64,000 bases of DNA. Origin: a virus. Both the position numbers and the translations under genes were made by a program. Under the pieces are notes generated by a model that was not told where the DNA came from, searched no databases, and saw only the letters and a program-made list of their open reading frames with translations. The stretch spans positions 49,345-113,344 of the IMG/VR virus record IMGVR_UViG_3300027881_000007; one strand, 5' to 3'. How positions within the stretch are numbered: position 1 is the first letter of the stretch; the number at the start of each line of letters is the position of its first letter. This document shows, one piece after another, positions 14,707 through 24,160 of the stretch.

Positions 14707-15792
14707 TTATGGGTCACATAGATACAGATGATCAATATGAAACAGGTGACCCGCTGATCCATTCGATATATGAGCTATCTGTATAATCACCTGTCCTACA
14801 CCACTTACATAATCAGCATTTTGAATAGTAAATTTATAACTACTCTTCGCTCCTGCACTTGGGAAGTCGTCAACAGCGCCAGTTAAGTCATCAAAGACAG
14901 AAGTATTGAAATTCCATGCCCTGATCTTCTTATCATGTGCCGGGTTTCCTTGATAGTAAGCGGCAAGACAGACGTCAATATTATTTGTTGGTACATCATT
15001 AAAATCAAATCTAAAGTCAAATGCTGGGGCCGGCACAGCAGCTTCATTCAATACAAAATATGTATCATCTTCAGCATAAGTATTGACAAGTGCTCCTGAG
15101 TTGATAGATCCAACATTTATAAGAACCGACTTTGCAAGTCTCCAGTCTGGACTAGTTGTGGTCGCTGTTGTCGTTGTACTGGTTGTTGTCGTTGTGCTAG
15201 TAGTGCTTGTTGTAGTTGTAGTTATTGGAGCGGTAGTTGTAGTAGTCGTTGTAGTTGTAGTCACTACCGGAGTTCCACAAGTCACAACTTTATATGACGT
15301 CATTCTGCCTTCGTCATCGTAAGTCGCTTCAATACAATATGTCTCAATAACTCCTACGTCTGTTCCCACATTAGCTGCATTATTATAAATTCTAATTCGA
15401 CCTGTTAGCATACATCCAAATTCATTGAACGTCGTCTGATCAATATAAAAGTTTTCTTGAACGAGACCCAGGATCCTTCGAAGTATCTCTGTAAAAGAAT
15501 CAAACGTATTTACGAACACCTGAATAGTATCCGCTTTACCCCAAGGGAAATAGGTATCGTGATAAGCAATAAGGTACCAATCACCAATTGCATTTGGGGT
15601 AAAACTTGATCTATAACTTCCAGAACCTAATTCTATAAAAGTTACGGGAACTGTTGCACTTACTTCAGTTCCATTATCATCCCATATATTATATGTAAAC
15701 GCAGTGGAGTCAATGTTGGGGATTCGATTACCTGCTGTATCAGTAACCGTGAAATCTTCATGAATAATATCTCCCACTCGACCAATCTGCAT
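14707..15792 (-). CDS. Tail-associated adhesin with Thr-rich linker
   Basis: 361 residues in three parts: an N-terminal beta domain (1-120, beginning MQIGRVGDIIHEDFTV, like baseplate-fibre BppU-type N-domains), a linker of about 45 nearly all Thr/Ser residues (about 175-218), and a C-terminal beta domain ending HLFHIDHLYLCDP. The linker probably is a flexible or glycosylated spacer. The product is likely a surface-exposed fibre or decoration. Confidence 0.6.
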   Translation of the reverse strand: MQIGRVGDIIHEDFTVTDTAGNRIPNIDSTAFTYNIWDDNGTEVSATVPVTFIELGSGSYRSSFTPNAIGDWYLIAYHDTYFPWGKADTIQVFVNTFDSFTEILRRILGLVQENFYIDQTTFNEFGCMLTGRIRIYNNAANVGTDVGVIETYCIEATYDDEGRMTSYKVVTCGTPVVTTTTTTTTTTAPITTTTTSTTSTTTTTSTTTTATTTSPDWRLAKSVLINVGSINSGALVNTYAEDDTYFVLNEAAVPAPAFDFRFDFNDVPTNNIDVCLAAYYQGNPAHDKKIRAWNFNTSVFDDLTGAVDDFPSAGAKSSYKFTIQNADYVSGVGQVIIQIAHISNGSAGHLFHIDHLYLCDP

Positions 15793-15814
15793 TTATAATT
15801 CCCCTTAATTCACA

Positions 15815-16462
15815 CTATGCATACAGTCTCTTCTCAAACAGCATTGCTTGAGCATAGCGTAATGCTGCAGAGGTTGATCCTCTCAGTCTAGCTCCAATTG
15901 TATAAGTGTTTTTTCCATCTCTTAATGCTACATTAGTATCAAATTCTCCAACCACCCAGTTATCACCAGTATTTGGAATGTTAAGAAGTGGAGTGACAAG
16001 TGATACAATACTAGATCCGTCACTATTCAAATCTTCTCCAATTGTTACCTGAACTTCAGTTCCAACAGTCTTTATTGCTCCCAGTACTCGTATAAAAGCA
16101 TTTGGTAATCTATTCGATGGAATAAATTGTGTTGGGTCTACAACAACTCCACCTAACTCCTGCCATGGTGTTGTTGTTGTGATTTGAACGATTGAGTCAA
16201 CTAGTTTTGTCTGAGAGTGAAGAATGAAGACCTCCCTCTCTGTACCCAAGTGTGCAGCAATTACTCCATCGAGTGCATTGTTCTCAGGACCTGTCAAATC
16301 TCTGTCAATCCATATATCAACTGTGTCCAAAGCGATATCTTTATTGAGATATAGTAAGGTTGCAGTTCCTCCCAAAGCAAGAATTTCATAACGCAAATTC
16401 GGGAGGTTTACCTTCTGATTTGGAAAGTCATTTATTATTGAATAAGCATACTTTGTTGCCAT
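15815..16462 (-). CDS. Fibre-family protein, NDFPNQ paralogue 1
   Basis: ATG 16462 overlaps the end of the next paralogue. The N-terminus MATKYAYSIINDFPNQKVN is shared by three further genes upstream and should be a common virion-attachment module. The DxVIAAH segment near residue 60 is also shared. The C-domain is beta-rich and unique. Confidence 0.65.
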   Translation of the reverse strand: MATKYAYSIINDFPNQKVNLPNLRYEILALGGTATLLYLNKDIALDTVDIWIDRDLTGPENNALDGVIAAHLGTEREVFILHSQTKLVDSIVQITTTTPWQELGGVVVDPTQFIPSNRLPNAFIRVLGAIKTVGTEVQVTIGEDLNSDGSSIVSLVTPLLNIPNTGDNWVVGEFDTNVALRDGKNTYTIGARLRGSTSAALRYAQAMLFEKRLYA

Positions 16463-17079
16463 TAGTCTATTCTCCTTAGTTCTAAGAATGCTTTGTATAT
16501 ATGCCAGGTCTCTTCTCCAACCACATCCTTGCCACAATCTATATCAATAGCGTGTGTACCCCTATCCAAGTGTATATTTACAAATCCAGATCTTGGAATT
16601 CTTTCACCTGGCATTGCTTGAGATGCTTCCTCAATATACTCCATCTCAGTATCAGTGCCATCCACTTGGATTCGCATTTTCAGGTTAACACCCACTGACT
16701 GTACTCCATAGAGAATAAACCAACTACATCTATAATTCCCATGATCTAGATGTGGGGTATTCAGAGTAACTACTTCTGTATATGCATCATTATCTGATGC
16801 AAATTCGCTAGTTCTTTCTTCTCGTATAATATCACCAATTGCGATACCAGGAGGAAACGGGACACCATCATGTGCTGCAACTATTGCATCCAATGCTGTC
16901 TCTTCTCCGGGAGGAAGAACATCTGTAAAATCAATATAACAACTATTATTGTGCTTGGTTACACCAAGAAGAACTACAGCAACTGCCGTAGAGTCCTCTA
17001 TCTCTAATGCTAACTTATTGCTCGCAACCACCTGATTAGGAAAATCATTTAGGATCGAGTATGTATATCTTTCTGCCAT
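16462..17079 (-). CDS. Fibre-family protein, NDFPNQ paralogue 2
   Basis: 205 residues: MAERYTYSILNDFPNQ start, AIVAAHDG near residue 65, then a beta C-domain that ends with AFLELRRID, similar to the RARxxLW ends of the longer fibres. Part of a tandem family of four. Confidence 0.65.
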   Translation of the reverse strand: MAERYTYSILNDFPNQVVASNKLALEIEDSTAVAVVLLGVTKHNNSCYIDFTDVLPPGEETALDAIVAAHDGVPFPPGIAIGDIIREERTSEFASDNDAYTEVVTLNTPHLDHGNYRCSWFILYGVQSVGVNLKMRIQVDGTDTEMEYIEEASQAMPGERIPRSGFVNIHLDRGTHAIDIDCGKDVVGEETWHIYKAFLELRRID

Positions 17080-17080
17080 A

Positions 17081-17674
17081 CTAACCTCCGAAAAGCAACC
17101 TTGCCTTAGAAATGTAGGCTGTAGGACTACCTCCTGTATCGTTTACTCTATACTGAAGTATTATTGTTTTTGGACCATCTAGATCACACCGGCAAAACCC
17201 AGTGTAAATTGGTTTTACATCGGACCCTGGTTGCTGATGAATTATATTCTCTATTACCATATTTGCAGTTGTATCATACAGCCTGGCTTCTATTTCTCTA
17301 TTGGCTGGGGCACTACCAAATTTGAATGTCCAGTCGAGTCGGTATGTTCCTGGAGTCGGATCACCTGTTATATCTAATGTAAGTTTATCTATCCAATCAT
17401 TCGAAGTAGTCTCTGATTCAGATAATGATTCCACATAAATCGGATCGAGTATATCATATGGTAGCCCAGTATGACCTGCAACTATTCCATCAAGTGTAGT
17501 CTCTTCTGGTCCAGATAAGATAGACTCAAATTCAATATTACAAGTAGCATCATGGACAGTCGAACTAACATAAGGAGTAGTAATCGAAGAGGCAGCAATC
17601 TCTACTTCCATTTTCTCAATATCGACTGCCTGATTTGGGAAGTCATTTATAACAGAATATGAATATATAGTCAC
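17081..17674 (-). CDS. Fibre-family protein, NDFPNQ paralogue 3
   Basis: It starts at GTG 17674, which has GGAGGG upstream and touches the stop of the next gene. The N-module reads IYSYSVINDFPNQAVD and the second shared segment GIVAGHTG. The C-domain ends SKARLLFGG. About 197 residues. Confidence 0.65.
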   Translation of the reverse strand: MTIYSYSVINDFPNQAVDIEKMEVEIAASSITTPYVSSTVHDATCNIEFESILSGPEETTLDGIVAGHTGLPYDILDPIYVESLSESETTSNDWIDKLTLDITGDPTPGTYRLDWTFKFGSAPANREIEARLYDTTANMVIENIIHQQPGSDVKPIYTGFCRCDLDGPKTIILQYRVNDTGGSPTAYISKARLLFGG

Positions 17675-19284
17675 TATGATACCCTCCAAATCTCTATTCT
17701 TGCTCTCCGAATATATGCAGTTCCAGTATCTATTTGTCTCCAGTTTATCTCTATATCAACAGTTCCTGATACATGAGTATAGTAGTAAAACCCGCTAAAA
17801 TCATAATAGTTAGAACCGTCTTGTGGTTCTAGTACTTCAAGGGCAACTGTAGTACCTCCTACTAGAACTCTAGCTTCAACACTTCCACTAGTCGATGAAT
17901 TTCTAATTTCTGCATACCAACCAACTCTGTATTTACCGGCTGGTCCAATGTCAAGATTTTCTATTTCAATTTTCTCTTGCCAAGAACTTGACGTTGTTGA
18001 AGATTCCCCATCAGAAGATTCCTCATAAAATTCGCTTCCAAATGTACCATCTCCATCACCACCGCCAGGTATTGTAATAGTAGCCTCTGATGTACTATCA
18101 GTAGCAGTAACACCATCACCAACAAAATTTATTATTGAATGTGGTGTATTAGGTAAGTTCACTCCCTCATCTTGAATGATTATATTAGAACCCGAACCAG
18201 TAGGTCCTGGTTCACCGTCAACGCCAGCAGCACCAGCCACACCATCTAACTTTACAACCTTAAAGGTGCCACCAGCAAAAATTGCAGCTGCATCATTTTG
18301 ATATCTTAACTGTACAGTTATAAAATCTCCACTTGAAAGTGAAGATATAAAACTATGACTCAAATGGTTATTTATATCATCTCTACTATCTATTGAACTA
18401 TCCGCAAAAACACTTGTTTCTGATGGTGAACCATTTAGAACACTGGTATCATTTACACGAACTTGTGCCTCAACGTCCGAAACAGATGGAGTGGAACCAG
18501 CATCAATATCAAAGTCATAAAGAATTAGATATAGTCCATCTACCTTAACATCTATTCTATCTGTATTTGTGTCATTATGCTCTAGGTTGGTGGGAACTGA
18601 TTCTTCATCAGTTGTGTCAAATGTAACATCGGCAAATGTTGTTCCTAGAGATAATGTTGTTGTTCTTCTTGCTTGGACTGCTGCAAGTTCTGTAGATACA
18701 GCAGCTGTACCATCTCCTCCAGTTTGATCTTCATATTCTAAATTTCCAGATGCAGATCTATATACAAGAACTCGACCATCAACAATTGCAGCATCATCAA
18801 CTACAACTCCTTTAATCTTTTGCGCATCATGGTCTAAGTCTGTAATATCTACCTCAAGATGAGTATGACCTGTGTCTGATTTTCCAGTTAAAGCTGTATC
18901 TACTTCTCCCTGAGTATATTTGTCAAGGTCAGTTACATCAGCTTCAAGATGAGTATGAACTTCCTCAGCAGCTCCAACTTGAAGAGCAGTAATCATGTGT
19001 GGGTTAGAAGTAGTGTCCGCAACATGGGCATCTACAGGATCTTCAGGTTCAGGGCATACACTTCCATCATGAGCAGCAACAACACCATTCAAGGCTGTCA
19101 CTTCACCACCCGACAGTGTAGAATCAAACTCTATATCAACATCATCTGGACTTGCAAATGGGGCAACAATTATATGCGTCAAGTCAGTAGTAATCGCACT
19201 CTCTGCCAGAATTTCATCTGTCAGTGTTGAAAGGCATACCTGACCACCAAAATCAGTAGACAGCGAATATGTGTATGTTGCCAT
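17674..19284 (-). CDS. Tail fibre, NDFPNQ paralogue 4 (long)
   Basis: 536 residues. The N-module is MATYTYSLSTDFGGQV, with GVVAAHDG near residue 68. It continues with fibre repeats containing HTHLEADVTDLD and VVDDAAIVDGRVLVY, a beta region, a short collagen-like GEPGPTG, and a C-domain ending RRARIEIWRVS. The HTHxE repeat and end motif are shared with the next gene, so the two fibres share shaft and tip modules. Confidence 0.72.
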   Translation of the reverse strand: MATYTYSLSTDFGGQVCLSTLTDEILAESAITTDLTHIIVAPFASPDDVDIEFDSTLSGGEVTALNGVVAAHDGSVCPEPEDPVDAHVADTTSNPHMITALQVGAAEEVHTHLEADVTDLDKYTQGEVDTALTGKSDTGHTHLEVDITDLDHDAQKIKGVVVDDAAIVDGRVLVYRSASGNLEYEDQTGGDGTAAVSTELAAVQARRTTTLSLGTTFADVTFDTTDEESVPTNLEHNDTNTDRIDVKVDGLYLILYDFDIDAGSTPSVSDVEAQVRVNDTSVLNGSPSETSVFADSSIDSRDDINNHLSHSFISSLSSGDFITVQLRYQNDAAAIFAGGTFKVVKLDGVAGAAGVDGEPGPTGSGSNIIIQDEGVNLPNTPHSIINFVGDGVTATDSTSEATITIPGGGDGDGTFGSEFYEESSDGESSTTSSSWQEKIEIENLDIGPAGKYRVGWYAEIRNSSTSGSVEARVLVGGTTVALEVLEPQDGSNYYDFSGFYYYTHVSGTVDIEINWRQIDTGTAYIRRARIEIWRVS

Positions 19285-20399
19285 TAACTAACCCTCCAAA
19301 GAGCCAATCTTGCCCTGCGTATATCTACATCGTCAGGACTAGATACTGTACGATAGTCTATATCTATAGTGTTTACACCGGAAAGAGATCTTAATGCAAA
19401 CCCAGAAACACTTATATACCCATTTAAGCTGCTATCATACCTGTTAAATCCCAACTCTGTTGTATCATTAAGTTCCACTCTACTTTCAGCATGATCACCG
19501 TTACCATCAATTTCATAATTCCACTGTATTATATATGTACCTGATGGAAGACTACTAGTTGTCAATCTTAATTTCAGTTGATATGTCTCACTAGTAGTTG
19601 AACTTTCCCCCTCAGAAGTAGCTTGCTGGTACTCAGGATTAAACTCGCCACCTCCACCTTCAATAAACTCATACTGTAGATCGCCCGTTGTAGAATCATA
19701 TACTAAAACTTTGCCATCAGCAATTGCAGAATCATCAACTGGAACTCCTTGAATCTTTACGGCATCGTGGTCAAGGTCAGTTATGTCCGCTTCAACATGA
19801 GTATGAACTACAGGGGCCCCACCAACATCCGAAAGAGTAACCATATGCGGATTAGATGTCGCATCTGCAATATGGGCATCTATATCATCGTGAGTGTTTG
19901 TACCTATATCTTGAATGTTCTCATGACTTATGTTTGATTCAGTAAAGTGAATCGTACCATCGTCAATGTGGGTATCAATTTCATCGTGTGTATATGTGCC
20001 TATATATTGAATATTTCTGTGGTCAATGTCAGTCTCAAAGAAGTGTATTGCTGTGCTATCTATATGATCTATTATCTCGCTTAAATCAAGGTCAACAAAT
20101 TCAAGACCATCTGCAGTTCCCTTTACAGCAACAACCTTCCCACCATCTCCAGCATATGTATTAGGAGTATCTGCAAGGCCTAAGAAAGTGTCAGCTCCAA
20201 CCCCACCGCCAATGAATTTCCAGGTAACAGGAGATTCATCTATTAACATCCATATAGTGTCGTCGTCGGTTTGTCTAGCAAACTTCCCAACATCGGCAGC
20301 TTCCAAACCAGTAGCACTTTCTCTTGCAGTTTGATTTGCATAAGTCCATGCATATGGTATGTGTACATCTGGTGGAGTTGCATCTTTATGCCAGGTCAT
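19284..20399 (-). CDS. Tail fibre with shared shaft and tip modules
   Basis: 371 residues. It lacks the NDFPNQ module but has HTHVEADITDLDHDAVKIQG and VDDSAIADGKVLVYDS as in the gene at 17674, three DH-N-Q-IGT repeats (about 130-175), and the end RRARLALWRVS. Same strand, four-base-type overlaps at both ends. Likely a receptor-binding or side fibre. Confidence 0.7.
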   Translation of the reverse strand: MTWHKDATPPDVHIPYAWTYANQTARESATGLEAADVGKFARQTDDDTIWMLIDESPVTWKFIGGGVGADTFLGLADTPNTYAGDGGKVVAVKGTADGLEFVDLDLSEIIDHIDSTAIHFFETDIDHRNIQYIGTYTHDEIDTHIDDGTIHFTESNISHENIQDIGTNTHDDIDAHIADATSNPHMVTLSDVGGAPVVHTHVEADITDLDHDAVKIQGVPVDDSAIADGKVLVYDSTTGDLQYEFIEGGGGEFNPEYQQATSEGESSTTSETYQLKLRLTTSSLPSGTYIIQWNYEIDGNGDHAESRVELNDTTELGFNRYDSSLNGYISVSGFALRSLSGVNTIDIDYRTVSSPDDVDIRRARLALWRVS

Positions 20400-20761
20400 T
20401 ACAAAATACTCCTCATTACGTGGCCGTTGATATTTATAAATACACTAAAATCAACACAAGAAGTAAAGATAGTATTCTCGTGCCAAGCTGTTCCCTCAAC
20501 ATCATCCCTTACCGTTCTAAAACGTACATGAAAAGTTGCGTCCTCTACACTTAGGTTGCTAATACTATCATTTATTATAATTGTCTCTAAGGTGATTTCA
20601 GTCCTTAAATTACCAGAAGCGGAAATCTCCCACAATTCAAAATAATCTGTTAGAGCGATCTGGTCATTAGCAGGAATGCCAATGCCCAGATCCTCTATAA
20701 ATATCTCACTAGTTGTATCATTTATAGCAATGATAATCGCTGGTCTTTCATCTAGTGCCAT
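20399..20761 (-). CDS. Fibre-associated protein with IEDLG module
   Basis: About 121 residues from ATG 20761. The segment NDTTSEIFIEDLGIGIPAND matches the N-terminus of the next, larger gene (NDSTADVFIEDLGINVPAGD), so they are paralogues over the first about 90 residues. Likely virion surface. Confidence 0.6.
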   Translation of the reverse strand: MALDERPAIIIAINDTTSEIFIEDLGIGIPANDQIALTDYFELWEISASGNLRTEITLETIIINDSISNLSVEDATFHVRFRTVRDDVEGTAWHENTIFTSCVDFSVFININGHVMRSIL

Positions 20762-22038
20762 TAGGCTCTCCAAGCAATTTCGATAATCAGAACTGGATCA
20801 GGGACACCAGATCCAGCATCAAGATAAGACTGTAGATAGTCACCAGCAGATAAATCTACGTTTGTTGTAAGGTCGTCGCCTCCTTGAGCAGCTGCGATTG
20901 CTAGGGTAGCAATATCGGTTGCTGTATCATTCTTCCTTATTCTCATATTGCAGGTTCCGACTGCATCAAGTTGTCCAGACATCATCACTATGGTCGCATC
21001 TCGTGGAATACGGAAACCAGCGTTGTTTGATGATAAATTCCCAACACCAAAGTTAAGGTACTGATTCTTTGTATTACCACCTCGACCAAATGTGAGGATC
21101 ATTCTTTGAACGCTTAGCCACTTGGAGCGATCATCGTCATACTCATAGAGTAGACCATTGATCACAGCCATTTGGCCATCAGCGAGACCAGTAGTTGGAG
21201 CAGAAGCTAGATCAGTCAATTCTAGAGGAGCATAACCACCTAAAGCAGTTAGTTGGACTGCACCAGCATCAACAAAGATTTGCCTACCAGCACCAGCTCC
21301 ACCTTGATCATATGCTCCGTCAAGAGTGTTTCCGCCAAAGATATCTGCATCAGCTATCCTTACCCAGGCAAGCAGAAACTCCTCCTCGTAAACATACATT
21401 GCTGGCAATTCTTGACCATCATTATTAACAATGACAGCTGCATTGTCAACTGGTTGACCAAGGTCTGTCCAAACACCAGTAGTGAGTTCAAAGATATTCT
21501 CCGAAGTTGAATCAAGGTTAATTACTCGATCGCCTTCAACAAGAAGCTTCATATCAACCCACGCAGTTCCATCCCACTTATACAAATGATTATCGTCTGT
21601 ATCTACATAGAAATCATATTGAGATGGATTGGCTGGTGGGGCTGCCTGAATCTTAAGAACTCGTGCTTCGACTGGTTCCTGCCAATGAAAGTCCCCAAAA
21701 GGTGGAGCATTGACAATGTTCTCCCAATCAACTATTGAATCACCAGGTGTCTGTAACTCAACCTTAGAGTAATAATTATCCTCTAGATAATAAATATGAA
21801 CAATTTCTAAGTATGTTGTCCCGTCTGCAGCAGATAAATCGCCGTCATATCCATTAAGGACTAACTCTCCTGCACCAACAGCAGCCCTTAGATCATCTGA
21901 CTCTGAGATCTGAGGATATGTAAACTGATCAGCAAAATCAATTGTATCCCCTGCTGGTACATTTATACCGAGATCCTCAATAAAGACATCAGCAGTCGAG
22001 TCATTCCTAACTTGTAATTGCCACATTTCTCCTGCCAT
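20761..22038 (-). CDS. Tail fibre / appendage protein
   Basis: 425 residues. The N-module (1-90) has FIEDLGINVPAGDTIDF, the middle resembles fibre-shaft insertions (YVDTDDNHLYKWDGTAWVD), and the C-terminal about 140 residues, from DDDRSKWLSVQRM to the IEIAWRA end, match the gene at 22054. It combines modules from both neighbours, which suggests module shuffling. Confidence 0.65.
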   Translation of the reverse strand: MAGEMWQLQVRNDSTADVFIEDLGINVPAGDTIDFADQFTYPQISESDDLRAAVGAGELVLNGYDGDLSAADGTTYLEIVHIYYLEDNYYSKVELQTPGDSIVDWENIVNAPPFGDFHWQEPVEARVLKIQAAPPANPSQYDFYVDTDDNHLYKWDGTAWVDMKLLVEGDRVINLDSTSENIFELTTGVWTDLGQPVDNAAVIVNNDGQELPAMYVYEEEFLLAWVRIADADIFGGNTLDGAYDQGGAGAGRQIFVDAGAVQLTALGGYAPLELTDLASAPTTGLADGQMAVINGLLYEYDDDRSKWLSVQRMILTFGRGGNTKNQYLNFGVGNLSSNNAGFRIPRDATIVMMSGQLDAVGTCNMRIRKNDTATDIATLAIAAAQGGDDLTTNVDLSAGDYLQSYLDAGSGVPDPVLIIEIAWRA

Positions 22039-22053
22039 TTATCTACCTCCCAA

Positions 22054-22506
22054 TTATTCTCTCCACGCTAATTCTAATAGTAAAGTGGGAAAATCAACAT
22101 CCCCTGTTATCGCCTCTAAGTAACATTGTAAGAAATCATTTTCAGTCAAATCAATATCAAGGTCATCATTTGACTTTCCAACTTCTGCGGCCAGACTTAT
22201 ACTTGTGATATTCACCGGTGAATTGTTCTTTCGAATTCTAAATGTACAAGTAGCTAGATTTTGTGTCTGGACTGTCACGGCGGTGATTGTTGCATTTCGG
22301 GGGATTCGATATCCTACAACATTTGAATATGTACTAGAGATAAGGGCCATCCATCTATCATTTCTTATGTTGCGATGATCTATCCCATACGTCACATTTT
22401 CTCTGGCAGCACTTATCCATTTCGACCTATAGGTGTCATAGAATAATAGTAAACCATTGTCCTGCCTAAATTGGGACCCGGGTCCAACAAATGTATCTCT
22501 TAGCAT
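22054..22506 (-). CDS. Stand-alone fibre tip module
   Basis: 150 residues. It matches the last third of the gene at 20761: YRSKWISAAR, GYRIPRNATI, CTFRIRKNN, DFLQCYLEA and the LLLELAWRE end. It could be a separate fibre tip or an extra receptor-binding subunit. Confidence 0.62.
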   Translation of the reverse strand: MLRDTFVGPGSQFRQDNGLLLFYDTYRSKWISAARENVTYGIDHRNIRNDRWMALISSTYSNVVGYRIPRNATITAVTVQTQNLATCTFRIRKNNSPVNITSISLAAEVGKSNDDLDIDLTENDFLQCYLEAITGDVDFPTLLLELAWRE

Positions 22507-22520
22507 TTCGATCCTTCTGT

Positions 22521-22820
22521 CTAGTCTTCATAAAGGATACTAGACCCAGCGCTTTTAGTTTCGTCATACAACAAACTTAACTTATTTCCAGGGATTTCAT
22601 CAACAGATTCTCTTACATAACTATGTAAGTTACCCTCAAGAGTTTTTAGTTTCTCGAAGAAGTGGTAGATGTTTTGAACCAAATACATTTCAGTTTGCTC
22701 TGGATCATTCTTGTTTTCCAACACCTCCACAAGATCTGCAAGACCCTCAAACATTCCCTTGGAATCTTCAGAAGTTAGTTGTTGAAGAAACTTGTGTGCC
22801 ATCTTCCCTGTCTTTTCCAT
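22521..22820 (-). CDS. Hypothetical helical protein
   Basis: 99 residues, mostly acidic helices (MAHKFLQQLTSEDSKGMFEG onward) with no Cys. GGGAG lies eight bases before ATG 22820. Possibly a small virion or assembly protein; no family. Confidence 0.5.
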   Translation of the reverse strand: MEKTGKMAHKFLQQLTSEDSKGMFEGLADLVEVLENKNDPEQTEMYLVQNIYHFFEKLKTLEGNLHSYVRESVDEIPGNKLSLLYDETKSAGSSILYED

Positions 22821-22851
22821 TAAAGTCTCCCAGAAATAAGTTATATTTATA

Positions 22852-23106
22852 TCAACTAGACCCTTGCCTCTCTGATTGGATTCTCTCTAAATCCTGAATT
22901 GCTTGATCAATATATTCTTGTGCATCATCTTCATCGTCTTCGTCTTCAGAGATATTAAGGATCTGAATTGCTTTCATAATATCCACAGGTCTAATGTCAT
23001 TTGCCATAACAGTAGACGCTGCTTGCTGTAACAAAGTAACTGGTGATGTCTCAACATTAAAATTTTTTAAAATAGTAATAGCATCGTCAAGATCGGGAAT
23101 TGGCAT
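22852..23106 (-). CDS. MPIPD tandem paralogue 1
   Basis: 84 residues beginning MPIPDLDDAITILKNF. It shares ANDIRPVDIMKAI and the AQEYIDQAIQDL tail with the gene that ends at its start. A small helical protein duplicated in tandem among fibre genes; function unknown. Confidence 0.6.
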   Translation of the reverse strand: MPIPDLDDAITILKNFNVETSPVTLLQQAASTVMANDIRPVDIMKAIQILNISEDEDDEDDAQEYIDQAIQDLERIQSERQGSS

Positions 23107-23363
23107 TAGTAGAGTCCTCCCTTTCGCCTGTCCAAAGTTCTCACTATATCTTCGATTTGTTGATCAAGGTATTCTTGGGCATATGCTTCACCGCCTTCTG
23201 CAGGCGGGTCGACCAGATTTCTAATTGCATTAATCACATATAAAGGTTTAATATCATTCGCATATATAATTGCTGCAGCAAACTCTAAGACTTTAGGATC
23301 ACTCTCGCCAATTATAAAATCCTTCACTATCTTAACTGCAATCCTTATATCTGGTATAGGCAT
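23106..23363 (-). CDS. MPIPD tandem paralogue 2
   Basis: 85 residues: MPIPDIRIAVKIVKDF, ANDIKPLYVINAI and AQEYLDQQIEDI align with paralogue 1. The stop of this gene overlaps the ATG of paralogue 1. The pair arose by tandem duplication. Confidence 0.6.
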   Translation of the reverse strand: MPIPDIRIAVKIVKDFIIGESDPKVLEFAAAIIYANDIKPLYVINAIRNLVDPPAEGGEAYAQEYLDQQIEDIVRTLDRRKGGLY

Positions 23364-23365
23364 AA

Positions 23366-23803
23366 TTAATCCTTAGTTGCTATAATACCTACATTAGCAA
23401 ATGGACGCCAAGAGCTAGCAGTTGCTCCACCATCACTAGTTTCTATTACACCTGCTCCTGCCCAACTTCCCGGACCTGTTATGGTTGACCAAGAAACGTC
23501 AACTGCAGCGTTTATAATTATTGTATTGACTTCAGATTTATGGGTAACAAGAGTACCAGTCTTATCACTTGCCCAGATAGTAACATCATGGTCATGATCT
23601 GGTTGTGTCCAGGTCCCCTGCTGTTCTCCACCTCCAGATGAGCCACCATAAGATGAGGAGCCATGAACCGCTAGAACAGCATCACCAAGGGTCATATCAA
23701 TTGTCCACCCAGTTGGAGCAGCTGGTTGATAAAACCATTGCTTTACACCAGGATCAAACTGGATTACACTATCTGGTAAATTTGAACTACTGAGATCAGA
23801 CAT
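23366..23803 (-). CDS. Collar-like fibre tip protein (short)
   Basis: 145 residues. YQPAAPTGWTIDMTLGDAVL, WTQPDHDHDV and the SWRPFANVGIIAT end match the larger gene at 24161. Phage collar / microcystin-dependent-protein-like tips show this layout (PxGW, HxH, and conserved end). Metal binding by the HDHD segment is possible. Confidence 0.65.
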   Translation of the reverse strand: MSDLSSSNLPDSVIQFDPGVKQWFYQPAAPTGWTIDMTLGDAVLAVHGSSSYGGSSGGGEQQGTWTQPDHDHDVTIWASDKTGTLVTHKSEVNTIIINAAVDVSWSTITGPGSWAGAGVIETSDGGATASSWRPFANVGIIATKD

Positions 23804-24147
23804 TAAGTGTCTCCCTTTACTAGACTTAGTAACTTTTTACCAAAGGTTTTTTTCTCTGGTTGTAGTGTACTTATAGAGTCTTTCGTTGCTTGAGCAACTC
23901 TTCTAAATCCAGTATCTACTGCTGTAGCAACCTGTTTGCCAGTTTTAACTTCTTCATTTCTTTGACTCTCAACTGCCGCTTGAATACCTATATGACTCTT
24001 CTCCATCCGAAAGAGAGAATCGAGCATTGCTTGAAATCTACAAAGATCAATAGTTTCTGTCTTTGTAGTTTGACTATCATGCATAGTGAGAGTTATATAC
24101 TGACCACACTTCTTCCCATCCTTTTCACATTCTCCATCACAAAACAT
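23803..24147 (-). CDS. Hypothetical protein with N-terminal Cys cluster
   Basis: 114 residues. MFCDGECEKDGKKCGQYI gives three Cys in the first 14 residues, followed by a helical body. It stands between the two related collar-like genes. Function unknown. Confidence 0.5.
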   Translation of the reverse strand: MFCDGECEKDGKKCGQYITLTMHDSQTTKTETIDLCRFQAMLDSLFRMEKSHIGIQAAVESQRNEEVKTGKQVATAVDTGFRRVAQATKDSISTLQPEKKTFGKKLLSLVKGDT

Positions 24148-24160
24148 TTCGACTCCTTAC

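Noticed and set aside
15083-15322. A plus-strand frame rich in Val
   Set aside because: It is the antisense image of the Thr-rich linker in the minus-strand adhesin gene.
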